A program made the translations under genes and the position numbers. From Flavobacterium macacae (lineage in GTDB: Bacteria > Bacteroidota > Bacteroidia > Flavobacteriales > Flavobacteriaceae), in the NCBI RefSeq assembly GCF_003865365.1, contig NZ_RQVR01000001.1, forward strand, positions 125,118-189,117: a DNA stretch of 64,000 nucleotides, read 5' to 3'. Each line of letters opens with the position of its first letter. Within the stretch, counting starts at the first letter, position 1. The notes beneath the pieces are model-generated. The model was not told where the DNA came from, made no database searches, and saw nothing but the letters and a program-made list of their open reading frames with translations. Shown piece by piece: positions 36,401 to 45,431 of this stretch.

Positions 36401-36431
36401 AAAAAGCCGTTTAAATTTTAAACGGCTTTTT
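36401..36431. terminator. Terminator after mfd
   Basis: AAAAAGCCGTTTA and TAAACGGCTTTTT form a perfect 13-base stem with a five-base loop; it serves both mfd and the converging gene at 36448. Confidence 0.88.
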
Positions 36432-36447
36432 CATTTATTTGAAAATC

Positions 36448-37107
36448 TTATAGGTTTCTCAAGTCTTTGATCACTTTAAAAGCAACATCCACTTCGTCTT
36501 CGCTCACTAAGATTGTAAATTCATAAGAAGTAGAAATCACTTCATTCACAATAATTCCTTCCCAAGCCAAACGTTGGAAAATAAAATAATAAACGCCCGG
36601 AGTTGAAACGTTATCTTTTGGTAGCTTAACAGTTATTGATGCTAAATTTTCCCATTTGTGAAGCAATTTTTCTCCCACAAAATGTTCGTTTACCAGGTGA
36701 GCCATACTTTCGCTGATCACGATATTTGTTTCGCTTACGCCTCTTGATGACGTATAAAAAATATCAGAATGCGTGTTTATTTCAGAGATTAACGCCGCTT
36801 GCTTATCTAAAATTTTATCAGAAACTGCAAACGTAAAATCTGTCAGCGAAGAACGGACCGTAATCTCTCCGATGCTTTTCAAAACCTTAACAATTTTGTG
36901 ATTTAATCTGAAATCAAGATCTTCTGAAAGGCGCTTTAAAGCCATTACTACAGCTCCTTGTTTTACATCTTTTCCTAATTCTTGCTTCAAATCAGGAAGC
37001 ATATTTCTGGATAAGGAAGTCAAGTTGATAATTCCTTGGGAAAGCGCACTTAATAAAAATGGTTTGGTCTTGATGTAGTGTTCTACTACAGAAGAGATAG
37101 TTTTCAT
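36448..37107 (-). CDS. ACT-like regulatory domain protein
   Basis: This 219-aa cytoplasmic protein has an N-terminal helical region (VVEHYIKTKPFLLSALSQGIINLTSLSR). Two ACT-like segments follow, the second being GVYYFIFQRLAWEGIIVNEVISTSYEFTILVSEDEVDVAF. Similar proteins are sometimes labelled aspartate kinase in flavobacterial genomes, but no kinase domain is present here. A ligand-sensing role is inferred. Confidence 0.75.
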   Translation of the reverse strand: MKTISSVVEHYIKTKPFLLSALSQGIINLTSLSRNMLPDLKQELGKDVKQGAVVMALKRLSEDLDFRLNHKIVKVLKSIGEITVRSSLTDFTFAVSDKILDKQAALISEINTHSDIFYTSSRGVSETNIVISESMAHLVNEHFVGEKLLHKWENLASITVKLPKDNVSTPGVYYFIFQRLAWEGIIVNEVISTSYEFTILVSEDEVDVAFKVIKDLRNL

Positions 37108-37139
37108 AGTTTTTTAATAAATTGGTGGTAGTTTGATTG

Positions 37140-37147
37140 CAAACATA
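37140..37147 (-). promoter_or_regulatory. -7 box of the ACT-like gene
   Basis: TATGTTTG on the minus strand matches TAnnTTTG and lies about 33 bases before the ATG at 37107. Confidence 0.45.
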
Positions 37148-37180
37148 CAATTTAAAAACAAATTGTTAAAACTTTAAATT

Positions 37181-37540
37181 TTAAAAATAATAGAAAGCAT
37201 CGATTAAATGCTCAATTTTAAAATTTTTCTCTATTTTTTGTATAGAAATGATATCAAATCGCACTTCTGCATCTAAATCATTAGAAATAATATATTCGTT
37301 GATTGCTTTTACTAAAAGCTGAATTTTTTTAGGATTTACAAAATCTTGCGGCAAGCCAAAATCAATGCTAGATCTCGTCTTAACCTCTATTACTGCAACG
37401 ATTTCGCCTTTTTTTGCTATGATATCTATTTCTGCCTTTTGAAATACCCAATTGGTTTCCAAAATTTCATAACCTTCTTTTTGCAAGTATTCTACGGCTA
37501 ATTCTTCCCCTAATTTCCCCAATTCATTATGTTCTGCCAT
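37181..37540 (-). CDS. YraN/UPF0102 family endonuclease-like protein
   Basis: This 119-aa protein matches the YraN pattern: GKLGEELAVEYLQKEGYEIL, then AEIDIIAKKG and VAVIEVKTRSS. These supply the Glu, Asp and E-x-K residues of a restriction-endonuclease-like fold. Cellular role is unclear in general. It is transcribed together with or just after the LD-carboxypeptidase gene, with no overlap. Confidence 0.9.
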   Translation of the reverse strand: MAEHNELGKLGEELAVEYLQKEGYEILETNWVFQKAEIDIIAKKGEIVAVIEVKTRSSIDFGLPQDFVNPKKIQLLVKAINEYIISNDLDAEVRFDIISIQKIEKNFKIEHLIDAFYYF

Positions 37541-37570
37541 AGTGGAACCAATAATTTAAAAATATAAAAA

Positions 37571-38536
37571 CTACTGAAATTTTAACACAGTTTCGTTGCT
37601 GTTTACTTCAAATATAACATTTTTGCCTAAAATCAGCGTTCTATTGTCTTTTATGTGTCCTGCCGGAAAATTATAGGCCACGGGAATATTTAAGTCTTTT
37701 ACAATATCTTGGATAATTTGGAGCGAATCGTGGCCCCACGGAATATCATTATCATTCATTGAAGTCATGCCTCCGATGATAATTCCTTTCAATCCTTTCA
37801 ACGAACCATTTCGTTTCAGATTCATCATCATCCGATCAATATGGTACAGGTATTCATCCAAATCTTCCAAGAAAAGAATTTTTCCGTTCATATCAACAGC
37901 TGATTCCGAACCTTGAATGCTGTATAAAACTGAAAGATTTCCTCCGACCAATTCACCAGTTGCTTTTCCTGGTTTATTAAATGCGTGATTCGGAATATGA
38001 TATTCTAATTTCTCTCCGAACAATGCTTTCCTAAAAGTTTCAATTGCTTCAGGAGTTGCCGATTTCGCGCTGATCGTCATGATTGCGTGCAAGGTTCCTA
38101 TGTTCATATTGTTAATGTGGCTGTGCAAGACCGTCACATCGCTGAAACCGATGACCCATTTTGGTTTTTTCTTGAAATTTTCAAAATTGATTCTATCCAC
38201 GATTCGCACCGTTCCGTAACCGCCTTTGGCTGCCCAGATCGCTTTAATAATTGGATTGTCAATCATTTCCTGGAAATCAGTCGCACGCTGCCAGTCGGCT
38301 CCAGCCAATTGATTTTGCTCTTTCCCGATAGTTTTTCCAATCACTACTTTCAATCCCCAACTTTCCAGTAATTTTATTCCGGGTTGAAGCGTTGCCAAAT
38401 CAATTTTTCGGGCGGTTGCTAAAATCCCGACAGTATCTCCTTTTTTTAAATATTCTGGCATAGTTAGTTTTGTTTGAGAATGTAAAATAGTAAGATTGAA
38501 AAAGAAAAAAAGTGCAATTATTTTTTTTATAAACAT
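37571..38536 (-). CDS. LD-carboxypeptidase (peptidase S66)
   Basis: This 321-aa protein has an N-terminal signal (KKIIALFFFFNLTILHSQ) and the S66 pattern: GDTVGILATARKI, AAKGGYGTVRI, catalytic Ser in GFSDVTVL, Glu in LFLEDLDEYLY and His in FPAGHIKDN. It would remove the terminal D-residue from murein tetrapeptides in the periplasm, whereas E. coli LdcA is cytoplasmic. Confidence 0.9.
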   Translation of the reverse strand: MFIKKIIALFFFFNLTILHSQTKLTMPEYLKKGDTVGILATARKIDLATLQPGIKLLESWGLKVVIGKTIGKEQNQLAGADWQRATDFQEMIDNPIIKAIWAAKGGYGTVRIVDRINFENFKKKPKWVIGFSDVTVLHSHINNMNIGTLHAIMTISAKSATPEAIETFRKALFGEKLEYHIPNHAFNKPGKATGELVGGNLSVLYSIQGSESAVDMNGKILFLEDLDEYLYHIDRMMMNLKRNGSLKGLKGIIIGGMTSMNDNDIPWGHDSLQIIQDIVKDLNIPVAYNFPAGHIKDNRTLILGKNVIFEVNSNETVLKFQ

Positions 38537-38600
38537 CTCGTTTTTGTTTAGTCGCTTCGTTAAAACGTAAATTTAATAAAACGTTCTGTCTTGCTGCAAC

Positions 38601-39140
38601 TTAAGCTCTTTTAATTTCGTGGCCGACAAATTCTTCTAACGTTTCAAAAATTTCATCAACCGAAAGAACTTCAAAATCGGGATGCGATTTTAAAAAATCA
38701 GCATTCAGTGAGATTAGATTTTCTTCTAATTCAAAAAAAGTATCATTGTTTAAAGAATCTCTAACCGGATTTACGCCTTCCAATTTTCCTTTCAGAAACT
38801 TATTGAGCTTCACACTGCTCATCAACCTTACTTTTTTAGATTGCTGTTGAAACAATCCCAGATGTTTTTCGGCTCCAATCAGCGCCAAACCTTCTTCAAT
38901 AAGTTCGTTCAATTCTTTGTCCCAACCTGATTTGTGTACAAATTGAGCAAAATTGCCTTCTGAAAGTTGTGTCCAATAATAATCTAAATAATAGCTCATC
39001 AAAGCATCTTCATGAATCAAATCATCGTTGACGCCTTCTTCACGCATTAAATTAATTATTGAAATATTCGAGAGAATCACGTCGTGCTGATTTTCACTGT
39101 TCATTGCTGTTTCTGAAACTATTATTTTACCGAATTCCAT
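38601..39140 (-). CDS. Possible DUF4375/DMP19-type protein
   Basis: This 179-aa acidic cytoplasmic protein has SYYLDYYWTQLSEGNFAQFVH followed by LIEEGLALIGAEKHLGLFQQ. That order resembles DUF4375 proteins, the family of the DNA-mimic DMP19, with its high Glu/Asp content. The match is by eye only. It may equally be an uncharacterised flavobacterial protein. It is monocistronic. Confidence 0.7.
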   Translation of the reverse strand: MEFGKIIVSETAMNSENQHDVILSNISIINLMREEGVNDDLIHEDALMSYYLDYYWTQLSEGNFAQFVHKSGWDKELNELIEEGLALIGAEKHLGLFQQQSKKVRLMSSVKLNKFLKGKLEGVNPVRDSLNNDTFFELEENLISLNADFLKSHPDFEVLSVDEIFETLEEFVGHEIKRA

Positions 39141-39217
39141 TTTTTCTGATTTTTAAGTAGATGCAAATTTCTGATAATTTCTTGAGTGGTTCACTATTTT
39201 CTGAATTTAACTGAAAC

Positions 39218-39247
39218 AAAAAAGCCACATTCTTAAAATGTGGCTTT
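39218..39247 (-). terminator. Terminator of the CDGSH gene
   Basis: AAAGCCACATT (39221-39231) and AATGTGGCTTT (39237-39247) pair perfectly around CTTAA. On the minus strand the stem is followed by a T-rich stretch. Confidence 0.8.
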
Positions 39248-39265
39248 CGGTCTATTTTCAACTTC

Positions 39266-39493
39266 TTATTTCGCTTTCATCGGTGGCAAATCAAAAGCAG
39301 TTGGTTCGTGCTCAAAACCATTTCGATGAGCTCCGTCACAAAAAGGCTTGTTTGCTGATAATCCACAACGGCAAAGTCCTAAAGCCGTTCTGCCTTGCAA
39401 ATCATACACCTTTCCTTCTTGGTCAACAATTTCGAAATCACCATCTATTTTTATAAATCCGTTTTTGGTTACGGTTAATTTTGTCTTGCTCAT
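39266..39493 (-). CDS. CDGSH iron-sulfur domain protein
   Basis: This 75-aa protein has the 2Fe-2S binding motif CRCGLSANKPFCDGAH, with three Cys and one His ligands, preceded by a small beta domain. Its length agrees with single-domain bacterial CDGSH proteins. It is probably a redox or cluster-transfer protein in the cytoplasm. Confidence 0.93.
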   Translation of the reverse strand: MSKTKLTVTKNGFIKIDGDFEIVDQEGKVYDLQGRTALGLCRCGLSANKPFCDGAHRNGFEHEPTAFDLPPMKAK

Positions 39494-39612
39494 TTTGCTT
39501 TCTTATTTATTTGAAGTCAAAGATTGCAAAATATATTTGAAGGAATTATTGTTTTGCTGGGTTTTTGGATTTTTAAAGGTCAGTTTAAATTGGTTCTAAT
39601 TTAGAAGAGAAT

Positions 39613-39783
39613 TTATTCCAGCTTTGATTCATCGTCCTTTTTTTGCTGGTTCATTTTGGCAACCAAAGCTTTCATTCGTGCCGTTTTTTCTCTTTTTTCT
39701 TCTTGGAGCTTGGCTTTTTTACGGTTCAATAATTTGGTGTGCAAAGCCTTGTTTTTCGTATTTTTTTCAGGTCCTTTTGCCAT
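39613..39783 (-). CDS. Small lysine-rich protein (56 aa)
   Basis: The ATG at 39783 opens a 56-codon reading frame: MAKGPEKNTKNKALHTKLL, then a helical segment rich in Lys, Glu and Arg, ending DDESKLE. The strong charged helix, clean codon use and position between two genes suggest a real gene. It could be a nucleic-acid or ribosome-associated protein; no family recognised. Confidence 0.6.
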   Translation of the reverse strand: MAKGPEKNTKNKALHTKLLNRKKAKLQEEKREKTARMKALVAKMNQQKKDDESKLE

Positions 39784-39891
39784 AATTTTTAATTTGGAAG
39801 TTATGTTGCAAAGATAACTGAATAATTAAGAATGAATGAACACTAGCTTTTCACGCAATTGTCCCGAAGTTAAAAGAAAGCCTAACGTTTT

Positions 39892-40009
39892 TCAAATAGC
39901 CCCGATTGCAGAGAAAATCCTTTTTATTTTTTCTTTAAAAATAAAAAGATTGGAACGGAAAGCGGGAAAATGAATTTTCGAAAATGCCTGACGATTTGCT
40001 TCAAAAAAT
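39892..40009 (+). repeat. Dispersed hairpin repeat, copy 3
   Basis: It contains TAGCCCCGATTGCAGAG, a stem (AATCCTTTTTATTTTT, loop TCTTTA, AAAATAAAAAGATT), then AAGCGGGAAAATG and the tail ACGATTTGCTTC. It explains most of the 320-base gap 39784-40103; the rest is the metG leader. Confidence 0.85.
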
Positions 40010-40052
40010 CATAATAAAAAGTGGCTTTTTAGGTATTTCAATGGCAATAGAT

Positions 40053-40060
40053 TATTTTTG
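40053..40060 (+). promoter_or_regulatory. -7 box of metG
   Basis: TATTTTTG matches TAnnTTTG, 43 bases before the metG ATG and directly after repeat copy 3. No clear TTG -33 element. Confidence 0.45.
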
Positions 40061-40103
40061 CATTCGTTCTGAATTAATTTCAGAATCTTAATTTTGAAAA
40101 TCA

Positions 40104-42227
40104 ATGATACAGCATCCAAAAAGATATACGATTACGGCAGCGTTGCCTTACACTAACGGCCCAATTCACATTGGGCATTTGGCGGGAGTTTATGTTCCTT
40201 CTGATATTTATGCGCGTTTTTTACGCTTGCAAAACCGCGATGTCGCCTTCATTTGCGGAAGCGATGAACACGGTGTTGCGATTTCTATGAAAGCTAAAAA
40301 AGAAGGAATTACGCCACAGGAAGTGATTGACAAGTACGACGGAATCATTCGAAAATCGTTTGCCGATTTCGGAATTTCTTTTGACAATTATTCGCGTACT
40401 TCAGCTAAAATCCACCACGATACGGCTTCTGAATTTTTCAGAAAACTGTATGAAAACGGTGATTTTATCGAAGAAACAACCGAACAATTGTATGATGCGA
40501 AAGCCGACCAGTTTTTGGCCGACCGTTTTGTGATGGGAACCTGCCCGAAATGTGGCAACGAGGAAGCTTATGGCGACCAATGTGAAAAATGCGGTTCGAC
40601 GTTGAACGCTACGGATTTGATTAACCCAAAATCGACCATTACAGGCGAAACTCCGGTTTTGAAGTCTACGAAACACTGGTTTTTGCCTTTGGATCGCTAC
40701 GAAGATTTCTTGAGAGAATGGATTCTAGTCGGACATAAAAACGACTGGAAGCCGAATGTTTATGGCCAAGTGAAATCGTGGATTGACGGCGGTTTAGAGC
40801 CTCGTGCCGTGACAAGAGATTTAGATTGGGGAATTGACGTTCCGGTTGAAGGTGCAGAAGGAAAGAAATTATATGTGTGGTTTGACGCGCCAATTGGCTA
40901 CATTTCTTCTACGAAAGAATGGGCTTTGCGCGAAGGAAAAGATTGGGAACCGTACTGGAAATCAGACGATACGAAGTTGGTTCATTTCATCGGGAAAGAC
41001 AATATTGTTTTTCACTGTGTGATTTTTCCGGCGATGTTGAAAGCCGAAGGAAGTTATATTTTGCCAGATAACGTGCCTGCAAATGAGTTTTTGAATTTGG
41101 AAGGAAACAAACTTTCTACGTCTAAAAACTGGGCGGTTTGGTTGCACGAATATTTGGAAGATTTCCCAGATAAGCAAGATGTTTTGCGTTATGCATTGAC
41201 GTCAAACGCTCCGGAAACAAAGGATAATGATTTTACTTGGAAGGATTTTCAAGCGAGAAACAACAATGAATTGGTGGCGATTTTTGGTAATTTCATCAAC
41301 AGAGTTGTGGTTTTGACGAATAAATATTACGACGGAATTGTTCCAACTCCAAACGAATTTTCTGATGTTGACGAAGCCACTTTGGCCGAATTAAAAGCGT
41401 ATCCTGCTGTAATTGCAAGTTCGGTGGAACGTTACAGATTTAGGGAAGCTTTGGGCGAATTGATGAATGTGGCACGTTTAGGAAACAAATATTTGGCCGA
41501 TGAAGAGCCTTGGAAAGTCATTAAAGACAATCCAGAAAGAGTGAAAACGCAGATGTATGTGGCGCTTCAAATTGCAGGTGCTTTGAGCGTTTTGGCAGAA
41601 CCGTTTTTGCCTTTTACATCGGAGAAATTAAAACGTATTTTAAATGCAACGCCATCTTCCATTTCAACTTTTGGAATTTCTGATGAAACGGCGGTTTTGG
41701 CGGAAGTTAAAAATAATTCAAGCCTGACTTGGAGCGACATTTCTGAAAATTCAGATTTGATTCCGGCTGGACACAAAATTGGAGAAGCGGAATTGCTTTT
41801 CGCAAAAATTGAAGACGAAGAAATTCAAAAACAAATAGACAAATTGGAAGCAACAAAAACAGCCAACAAAGCAGAAAACAAAAAAGCAGAACCTCAAAAA
41901 GAGTTGATTCAATTTGAAGATTTCGCTAAAATGGATATACGTGTTGGAACGATTATCGAAGCGGAGAAAATGCCAAAAGCAAATAAGCTTTTAGTTTTGA
42001 AAGTAGACACCGGAATAGATGTCAGAACCATCGTTTCTGGAATTGCCGAGAGTTTTTCTCCAGAAGAAATTGTGGGAAGAAAAGTGACGGTTTTGGTGAA
42101 TTTGGCTCCAAGAGCTTTGCGTGGTGTGGAAAGCCAAGGTATGATTTTGATGACGACCAATGCGGAAGGCAAATTGGTTTTTGTAAATCCAGATGCTGAA
42201 GCTGGAAATGGAGAAACGATAAATTAA
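40104..42227 (+). CDS. metG: Methionyl-tRNA synthetase
   Basis: This 707-aa enzyme has the class I HIGH motif in [10 protein letters not shown] and a zinc-binding insert with CPKC and CEKC. The KMSKS-type motif reads KLSTSK. A C-terminal EMAP/tRNA-binding domain begins near [11 protein letters not shown] and ends [12 protein letters not shown]. It charges tRNA-Met and is essential. The length fits synthetases carrying the C-terminal dimerisation domain. Confidence 0.97.
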   Translation: MIQHPKRYTITAALPYTNGPIHIGHLAGVYVPSDIYARFLRLQNRDVAFICGSDEHGVAISMKAKKEGITPQEVIDKYDGIIRKSFADFGISFDNYSRTSAKIHHDTASEFFRKLYENGDFIEETTEQLYDAKADQFLADRFVMGTCPKCGNEEAYGDQCEKCGSTLNATDLINPKSTITGETPVLKSTKHWFLPLDRYEDFLREWILVGHKNDWKPNVYGQVKSWIDGGLEPRAVTRDLDWGIDVPVEGAEGKKLYVWFDAPIGYISSTKEWALREGKDWEPYWKSDDTKLVHFIGKDNIVFHCVIFPAMLKAEGSYILPDNVPANEFLNLEGNKLSTSKNWAVWLHEYLEDFPDKQDVLRYALTSNAPETKDNDFTWKDFQARNNNELVAIFGNFINRVVVLTNKYYDGIVPTPNEFSDVDEATLAELKAYPAVIASSVERYRFREALGELMNVARLGNKYLADEEPWKVIKDNPERVKTQMYVALQIAGALSVLAEPFLPFTSEKLKRILNATPSSISTFGISDETAVLAEVKNNSSLTWSDISENSDLIPAGHKIGEAELLFAKIEDEEIQKQIDKLEATKTANKAENKKAEPQKELIQFEDFAKMDIRVGTIIEAEKMPKANKLLVLKVDTGIDVRTIVSGIAESFSPEEIVGRKVTVLVNLAPRALRGVESQGMILMTTNAEGKLVFVNPDAEAGNGETIN

Positions 42228-42232
42228 ATAAG

Positions 42233-42304
42233 AAACACGAATTTCACGAATTATCACGAATTGATTTCTCAGCGATTTTGTGTAAATTCGTGAAATTTGT
42301 GTTT
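42233..42304 (+). repeat. Long inverted repeat between metG and HAD gene
   Basis: Arms AAACACGAATTTCACGAATT (42233-42252) and AATTCGTGAAATTTGTGTTT (42285-42304) pair over 20 positions with one mismatch. The first arm also holds internal CACGAATT repeats. This is a typical dispersed flavobacterial palindromic repeat and may act as an mRNA hairpin after metG. Confidence 0.7.
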
Positions 42305-42316
42305 AAAATATAATCT

Positions 42317-43003
42317 ATGAACATCAAAGTAATAGCTTTCGACGCTGACGACACCTTATTTGTGAACGAACCTTATTTTCAGGAAACAGAAGAAAAATTC
42401 TGTGGCCTGATGAATGATTATCTTTCGAAGCAAGGAATTTCCCAGGAACTTTTCAAGGTGGAAATCGATAATTTACCGCTTTACGGTTACGGAATCAAAG
42501 GGTATATTTTGTCCATGATTGAAGCGGCGATGAAAATTTCGAACAAGACCATCAGCATTCAAGTAGTAGATAAGATCTTAGAATACGGAAAAGAATTACT
42601 GCAAAGGCCCATTGAATTGTTGGATGGCGTTGAAGAAACGCTTCAAGCCCTACACGGAAAATACAAATTGGTTGTTGCCACAAAAGGCGATTTATTAGAC
42701 CAAAGAAGAAAATTGCACAATTCCGGTTTGGGCCATTATTTTCACCATATCGAAGTGATGTCAGACAAGCAGGAAAAAGATTATCATGATTTATTAGGCC
42801 GTTTGGAAATTCAGCCCGAAGAGTTTTTTATGATTGGAAACTCTCTAAAATCAGATGTTTTGCCGGTTTTAGGAATCGGTGGCCACGCCGTTCATATTCC
42901 GTTCCACACAACTTGGGCTCATGAAAGAATTGACCACGAAGTAAAGCACGAGAACTTTAAAACCGTGGGAAAAATCACTGAAGTTTTGCCTTTTTTATTA
43001 TAA
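42317..43003 (+). CDS. HAD-family hydrolase
   Basis: This 228-aa protein has HAD motif I FDADDTLF, with two Asp, motif II VATKGDLL and motif IV MIGNSLKSDVLP. A helical cap lies between motifs I and II. It is probably a phosphatase of the YjjG type. The substrate is not indicated. Confidence 0.9.
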   Translation: MNIKVIAFDADDTLFVNEPYFQETEEKFCGLMNDYLSKQGISQELFKVEIDNLPLYGYGIKGYILSMIEAAMKISNKTISIQVVDKILEYGKELLQRPIELLDGVEETLQALHGKYKLVVATKGDLLDQRRKLHNSGLGHYFHHIEVMSDKQEKDYHDLLGRLEIQPEEFFMIGNSLKSDVLPVLGIGGHAVHIPFHTTWAHERIDHEVKHENFKTVGKITEVLPFLL

Positions 43004-43070
43004 AATTTACACCGATTTTTTTATCAGGAATTCAAAGATTTTAAAAAAGATCAAATAATCTGGGGTTACT

Positions 43071-43700
43071 ATGAAAACAAAATTAGATCTTAACACTTGG
43101 CCCAGAAAGGAACACTTTGAATTTTTCAGTAAATTTGAAGAGCCTTTTTTTGGAATCGTAGCCCATATCGATTGCACAAAAGCGTATGAAACTTCCAAGA
43201 AAAACGGAGTTTCCTTTTTTTTATATTACCTTCACAAAACGCTTTCTGCGGTAAACGCTGTTAAAAATTTCAGATACCGAATTGAAAACAACGAAATTTT
43301 TATTTACGACAGAATCGACGCTTCGGCAACATTGACGCGTGATGACAACACTTTTGGCTTTTCATTAATGCCTTTTTCTACCGATTTTGAAACTTTTGAA
43401 AAAATTTCTAAAGAAGAAATCGAAAGAGTCCGTAACACCACTGGCTTATTTACCAGAATTTTTGAAGCCGATAATCTGATTCATTTTTCAGCAGTTCCCT
43501 GGGTTGATTTTACTTCACTTTCGCACGCCCGGAGTTTCACTTTCCCTGACAGCTGCCCCAAGATTTCCATTGGAAAAATGATGATTGCCGAAGACGGGAA
43601 AAGAACTATGGCGGTCTCTGTCCACGTACATCACGGTTTGATGGATGGTTTTCATGTCTGCGAATTTTTTGCTAAATTTCAGGAGTTTATGGATTCTTAA
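43071..43700 (+). CDS. Chloramphenicol-acetyltransferase-like protein
   Basis: This 209-aa protein has the CAT start pattern (LNTWPRKEHFEFFSKF) and the catalytic HHxxxDG motif as HHGLMDG near residue 187. FSAVPWVDFTS and SIGKM also align with type A CATs, and the length is normal. It may acetylate chloramphenicol or an endogenous acceptor; resistance is not proven by sequence. No mobile element flanks it. Confidence 0.87.
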   Translation: MKTKLDLNTWPRKEHFEFFSKFEEPFFGIVAHIDCTKAYETSKKNGVSFFLYYLHKTLSAVNAVKNFRYRIENNEIFIYDRIDASATLTRDDNTFGFSLMPFSTDFETFEKISKEEIERVRNTTGLFTRIFEADNLIHFSAVPWVDFTSLSHARSFTFPDSCPKISIGKMMIAEDGKRTMAVSVHVHHGLMDGFHVCEFFAKFQEFMDS

Positions 43701-43743
43701 AACTTGCGGTATTGTTTTTGAGCAAGAAAATAAAAATGTAGCT

Positions 43744-45144
43744 ATGAAAAAATTACTGTTTGCGCTTTTTGTTCTTTCTACTTTTACGAATTCCATTGGT
43801 CAGACTTTATTAAATTCACATCCTTTAGAACTCAGGAAATCTCGAGTAAATCATCAGATTTTAAATGCGGTCAATTTAAAGAAAGAGATTTTTGCAATTG
43901 CATCAGACAAGGAAACATTAACCGTTTTAAAATACAATAAATTTCTATTTTTTTCTGATAGCCTATCCATAAGCCGTCCTGACAAAGAGTATGAATTTAT
44001 GGCGGGATACAGTTTTGAAAACAATGGAAACCCAAATGTTTATTGGGCAACAGAAGATTTTAAAAAATTGCAATCGGTGACATTTGATTTGGAAAACAAA
44101 ACCACCAAAGTTGCTGATTTTCAATTACGCCTTACTGGCGAAACAATCCTAAATACCTTTAGCGAAAACAATTTTTTTTACATTTTGGCTCTTCCTGAAA
44201 AAGAAGAATCTCTTAAAATTTATGCTTTGCGGAAAGGACAGCTTTACGAAAAAGCCATCGATTTTTCTGCCTATAAATTTGTGGATGAAAAAGGAAAAGC
44301 TACTTCCTTTACGGAATTAATTCGTCAAAATGGTTTACAAATGATTGATACGAAAGCTTTAAATCCTCTATTTGAAACTGTTGGCAAATCAAAAATGTTT
44401 GTGGAAGGAAACAAAATGATTTTGACTTTTGATTCTTCAGAAAGAACACAAGTTTTGCAAATTGATTTAAATAGCTTTTCAATTTATGAGCAGCTTATTC
44501 CACAGCAAATTTTAGTAAAATCAGGCAAATCAAATTCTTACTTCCATCAAAACAAACTTTATCAGTTAAAAACAAATGCGGAAGAATTGGCACTTGCTGC
44601 CGTAGATTTAAGTTCGGAAGAAACCATTAAAAAGTATTATGCCGATACAAAAGACACTATCTCCTTTAGAAATTCGCCCCTTTTTACACAAACCGGAAAT
44701 CAAGGCGGAAAAGCCCTTAAAAGTATCAAGAAGTTTCTCCAAAGAGTAGCAAATTCAGAAATTGGACTTTCCGTGTACAAAACACCCGAATCGATAATGC
44801 TGACGGTTGGCGGTGTCAGAAACGTCAATACAACGGGAAACATTTTAATTGGAATCACCGCTGGAGCGGCCATGATCGGCACGGGATCTGGTGGCGATGT
44901 CAGCTCCTTTTTTAATGAAGGAACGCTTCAGTCTAATTATTTTGAAGCTTTGTTTGATACAAATTTTGTACACCAAATGAAGCAACAGAATGTTTTGGCT
45001 GTAGATTTGATCTCACAATTTTTAAATGAGAATAACGTGGACTTACCTGCTGTTTTTCCTTTTGAAAATTATTATATTTTAAGCTATTACGATTCAAAAA
45101 GGAAAGAATTTGCAATGCGGAAATTTGAAGATGTTTCTGATTAA
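43744..45144 (+). CDS. Exported protein of unknown function
   Basis: The ATG at 43744 gives a signal peptide (KKLLFALFVLSTFTNSIGQ); 33 upstream codons overlap the CAT-like gene and are rejected. The 466-aa mature protein has repeating short beta strands, compatible with a propeller-like fold, and one hydrophobic stretch near 380 (ILIGITAGAAMIGTGSG). No catalytic motif is recognised. Confidence 0.78.
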   Translation: MKKLLFALFVLSTFTNSIGQTLLNSHPLELRKSRVNHQILNAVNLKKEIFAIASDKETLTVLKYNKFLFFSDSLSISRPDKEYEFMAGYSFENNGNPNVYWATEDFKKLQSVTFDLENKTTKVADFQLRLTGETILNTFSENNFFYILALPEKEESLKIYALRKGQLYEKAIDFSAYKFVDEKGKATSFTELIRQNGLQMIDTKALNPLFETVGKSKMFVEGNKMILTFDSSERTQVLQIDLNSFSIYEQLIPQQILVKSGKSNSYFHQNKLYQLKTNAEELALAAVDLSSEETIKKYYADTKDTISFRNSPLFTQTGNQGGKALKSIKKFLQRVANSEIGLSVYKTPESIMLTVGGVRNVNTTGNILIGITAGAAMIGTGSGGDVSSFFNEGTLQSNYFEALFDTNFVHQMKQQNVLAVDLISQFLNENNVDLPAVFPFENYYILSYYDSKRKEFAMRKFEDVSD

Positions 45145-45185
45145 CAAGCGCTATTGTTTCACTTTATAAAGTTTTAGAACTGTTT

Positions 45186-45229
45186 AAAAGAGTACAGGAA
45201 AATTGTTTTTCTGTACTCTTTTATTTTTT
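45186..45229 (+). terminator. Terminator after the exported protein gene
   Basis: AAAAGAGTACAG and CTGTACTCTTTT pair, and the inner GAAAA/TTTTT extends the stem to about 17 pairs. A T-rich run follows. Confidence 0.8.
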
Positions 45230-45431
45230 ATTCTGAGCATTACAATCTTTCCACTTATTTTAAGCACTTAATTTACTGATCACCTAACCTTTTCATGTTC
45301 ATTTAGTAAGTCAGACAATGTTTCGGCATAAAAAGTGATTAACAATGTTTAATGTTTTCATAATATTGCTAAACAAAATGTATTTTTAGGCTAATTTAGT
45401 ATTTACAAAAATTAACCATAAAAATAAACAC

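Noticed and set aside
43007..43198. A minus-strand frame between HAD and CAT-like genes
   Set aside because: It overlaps the CAT start on the other strand and has no conserved motif.
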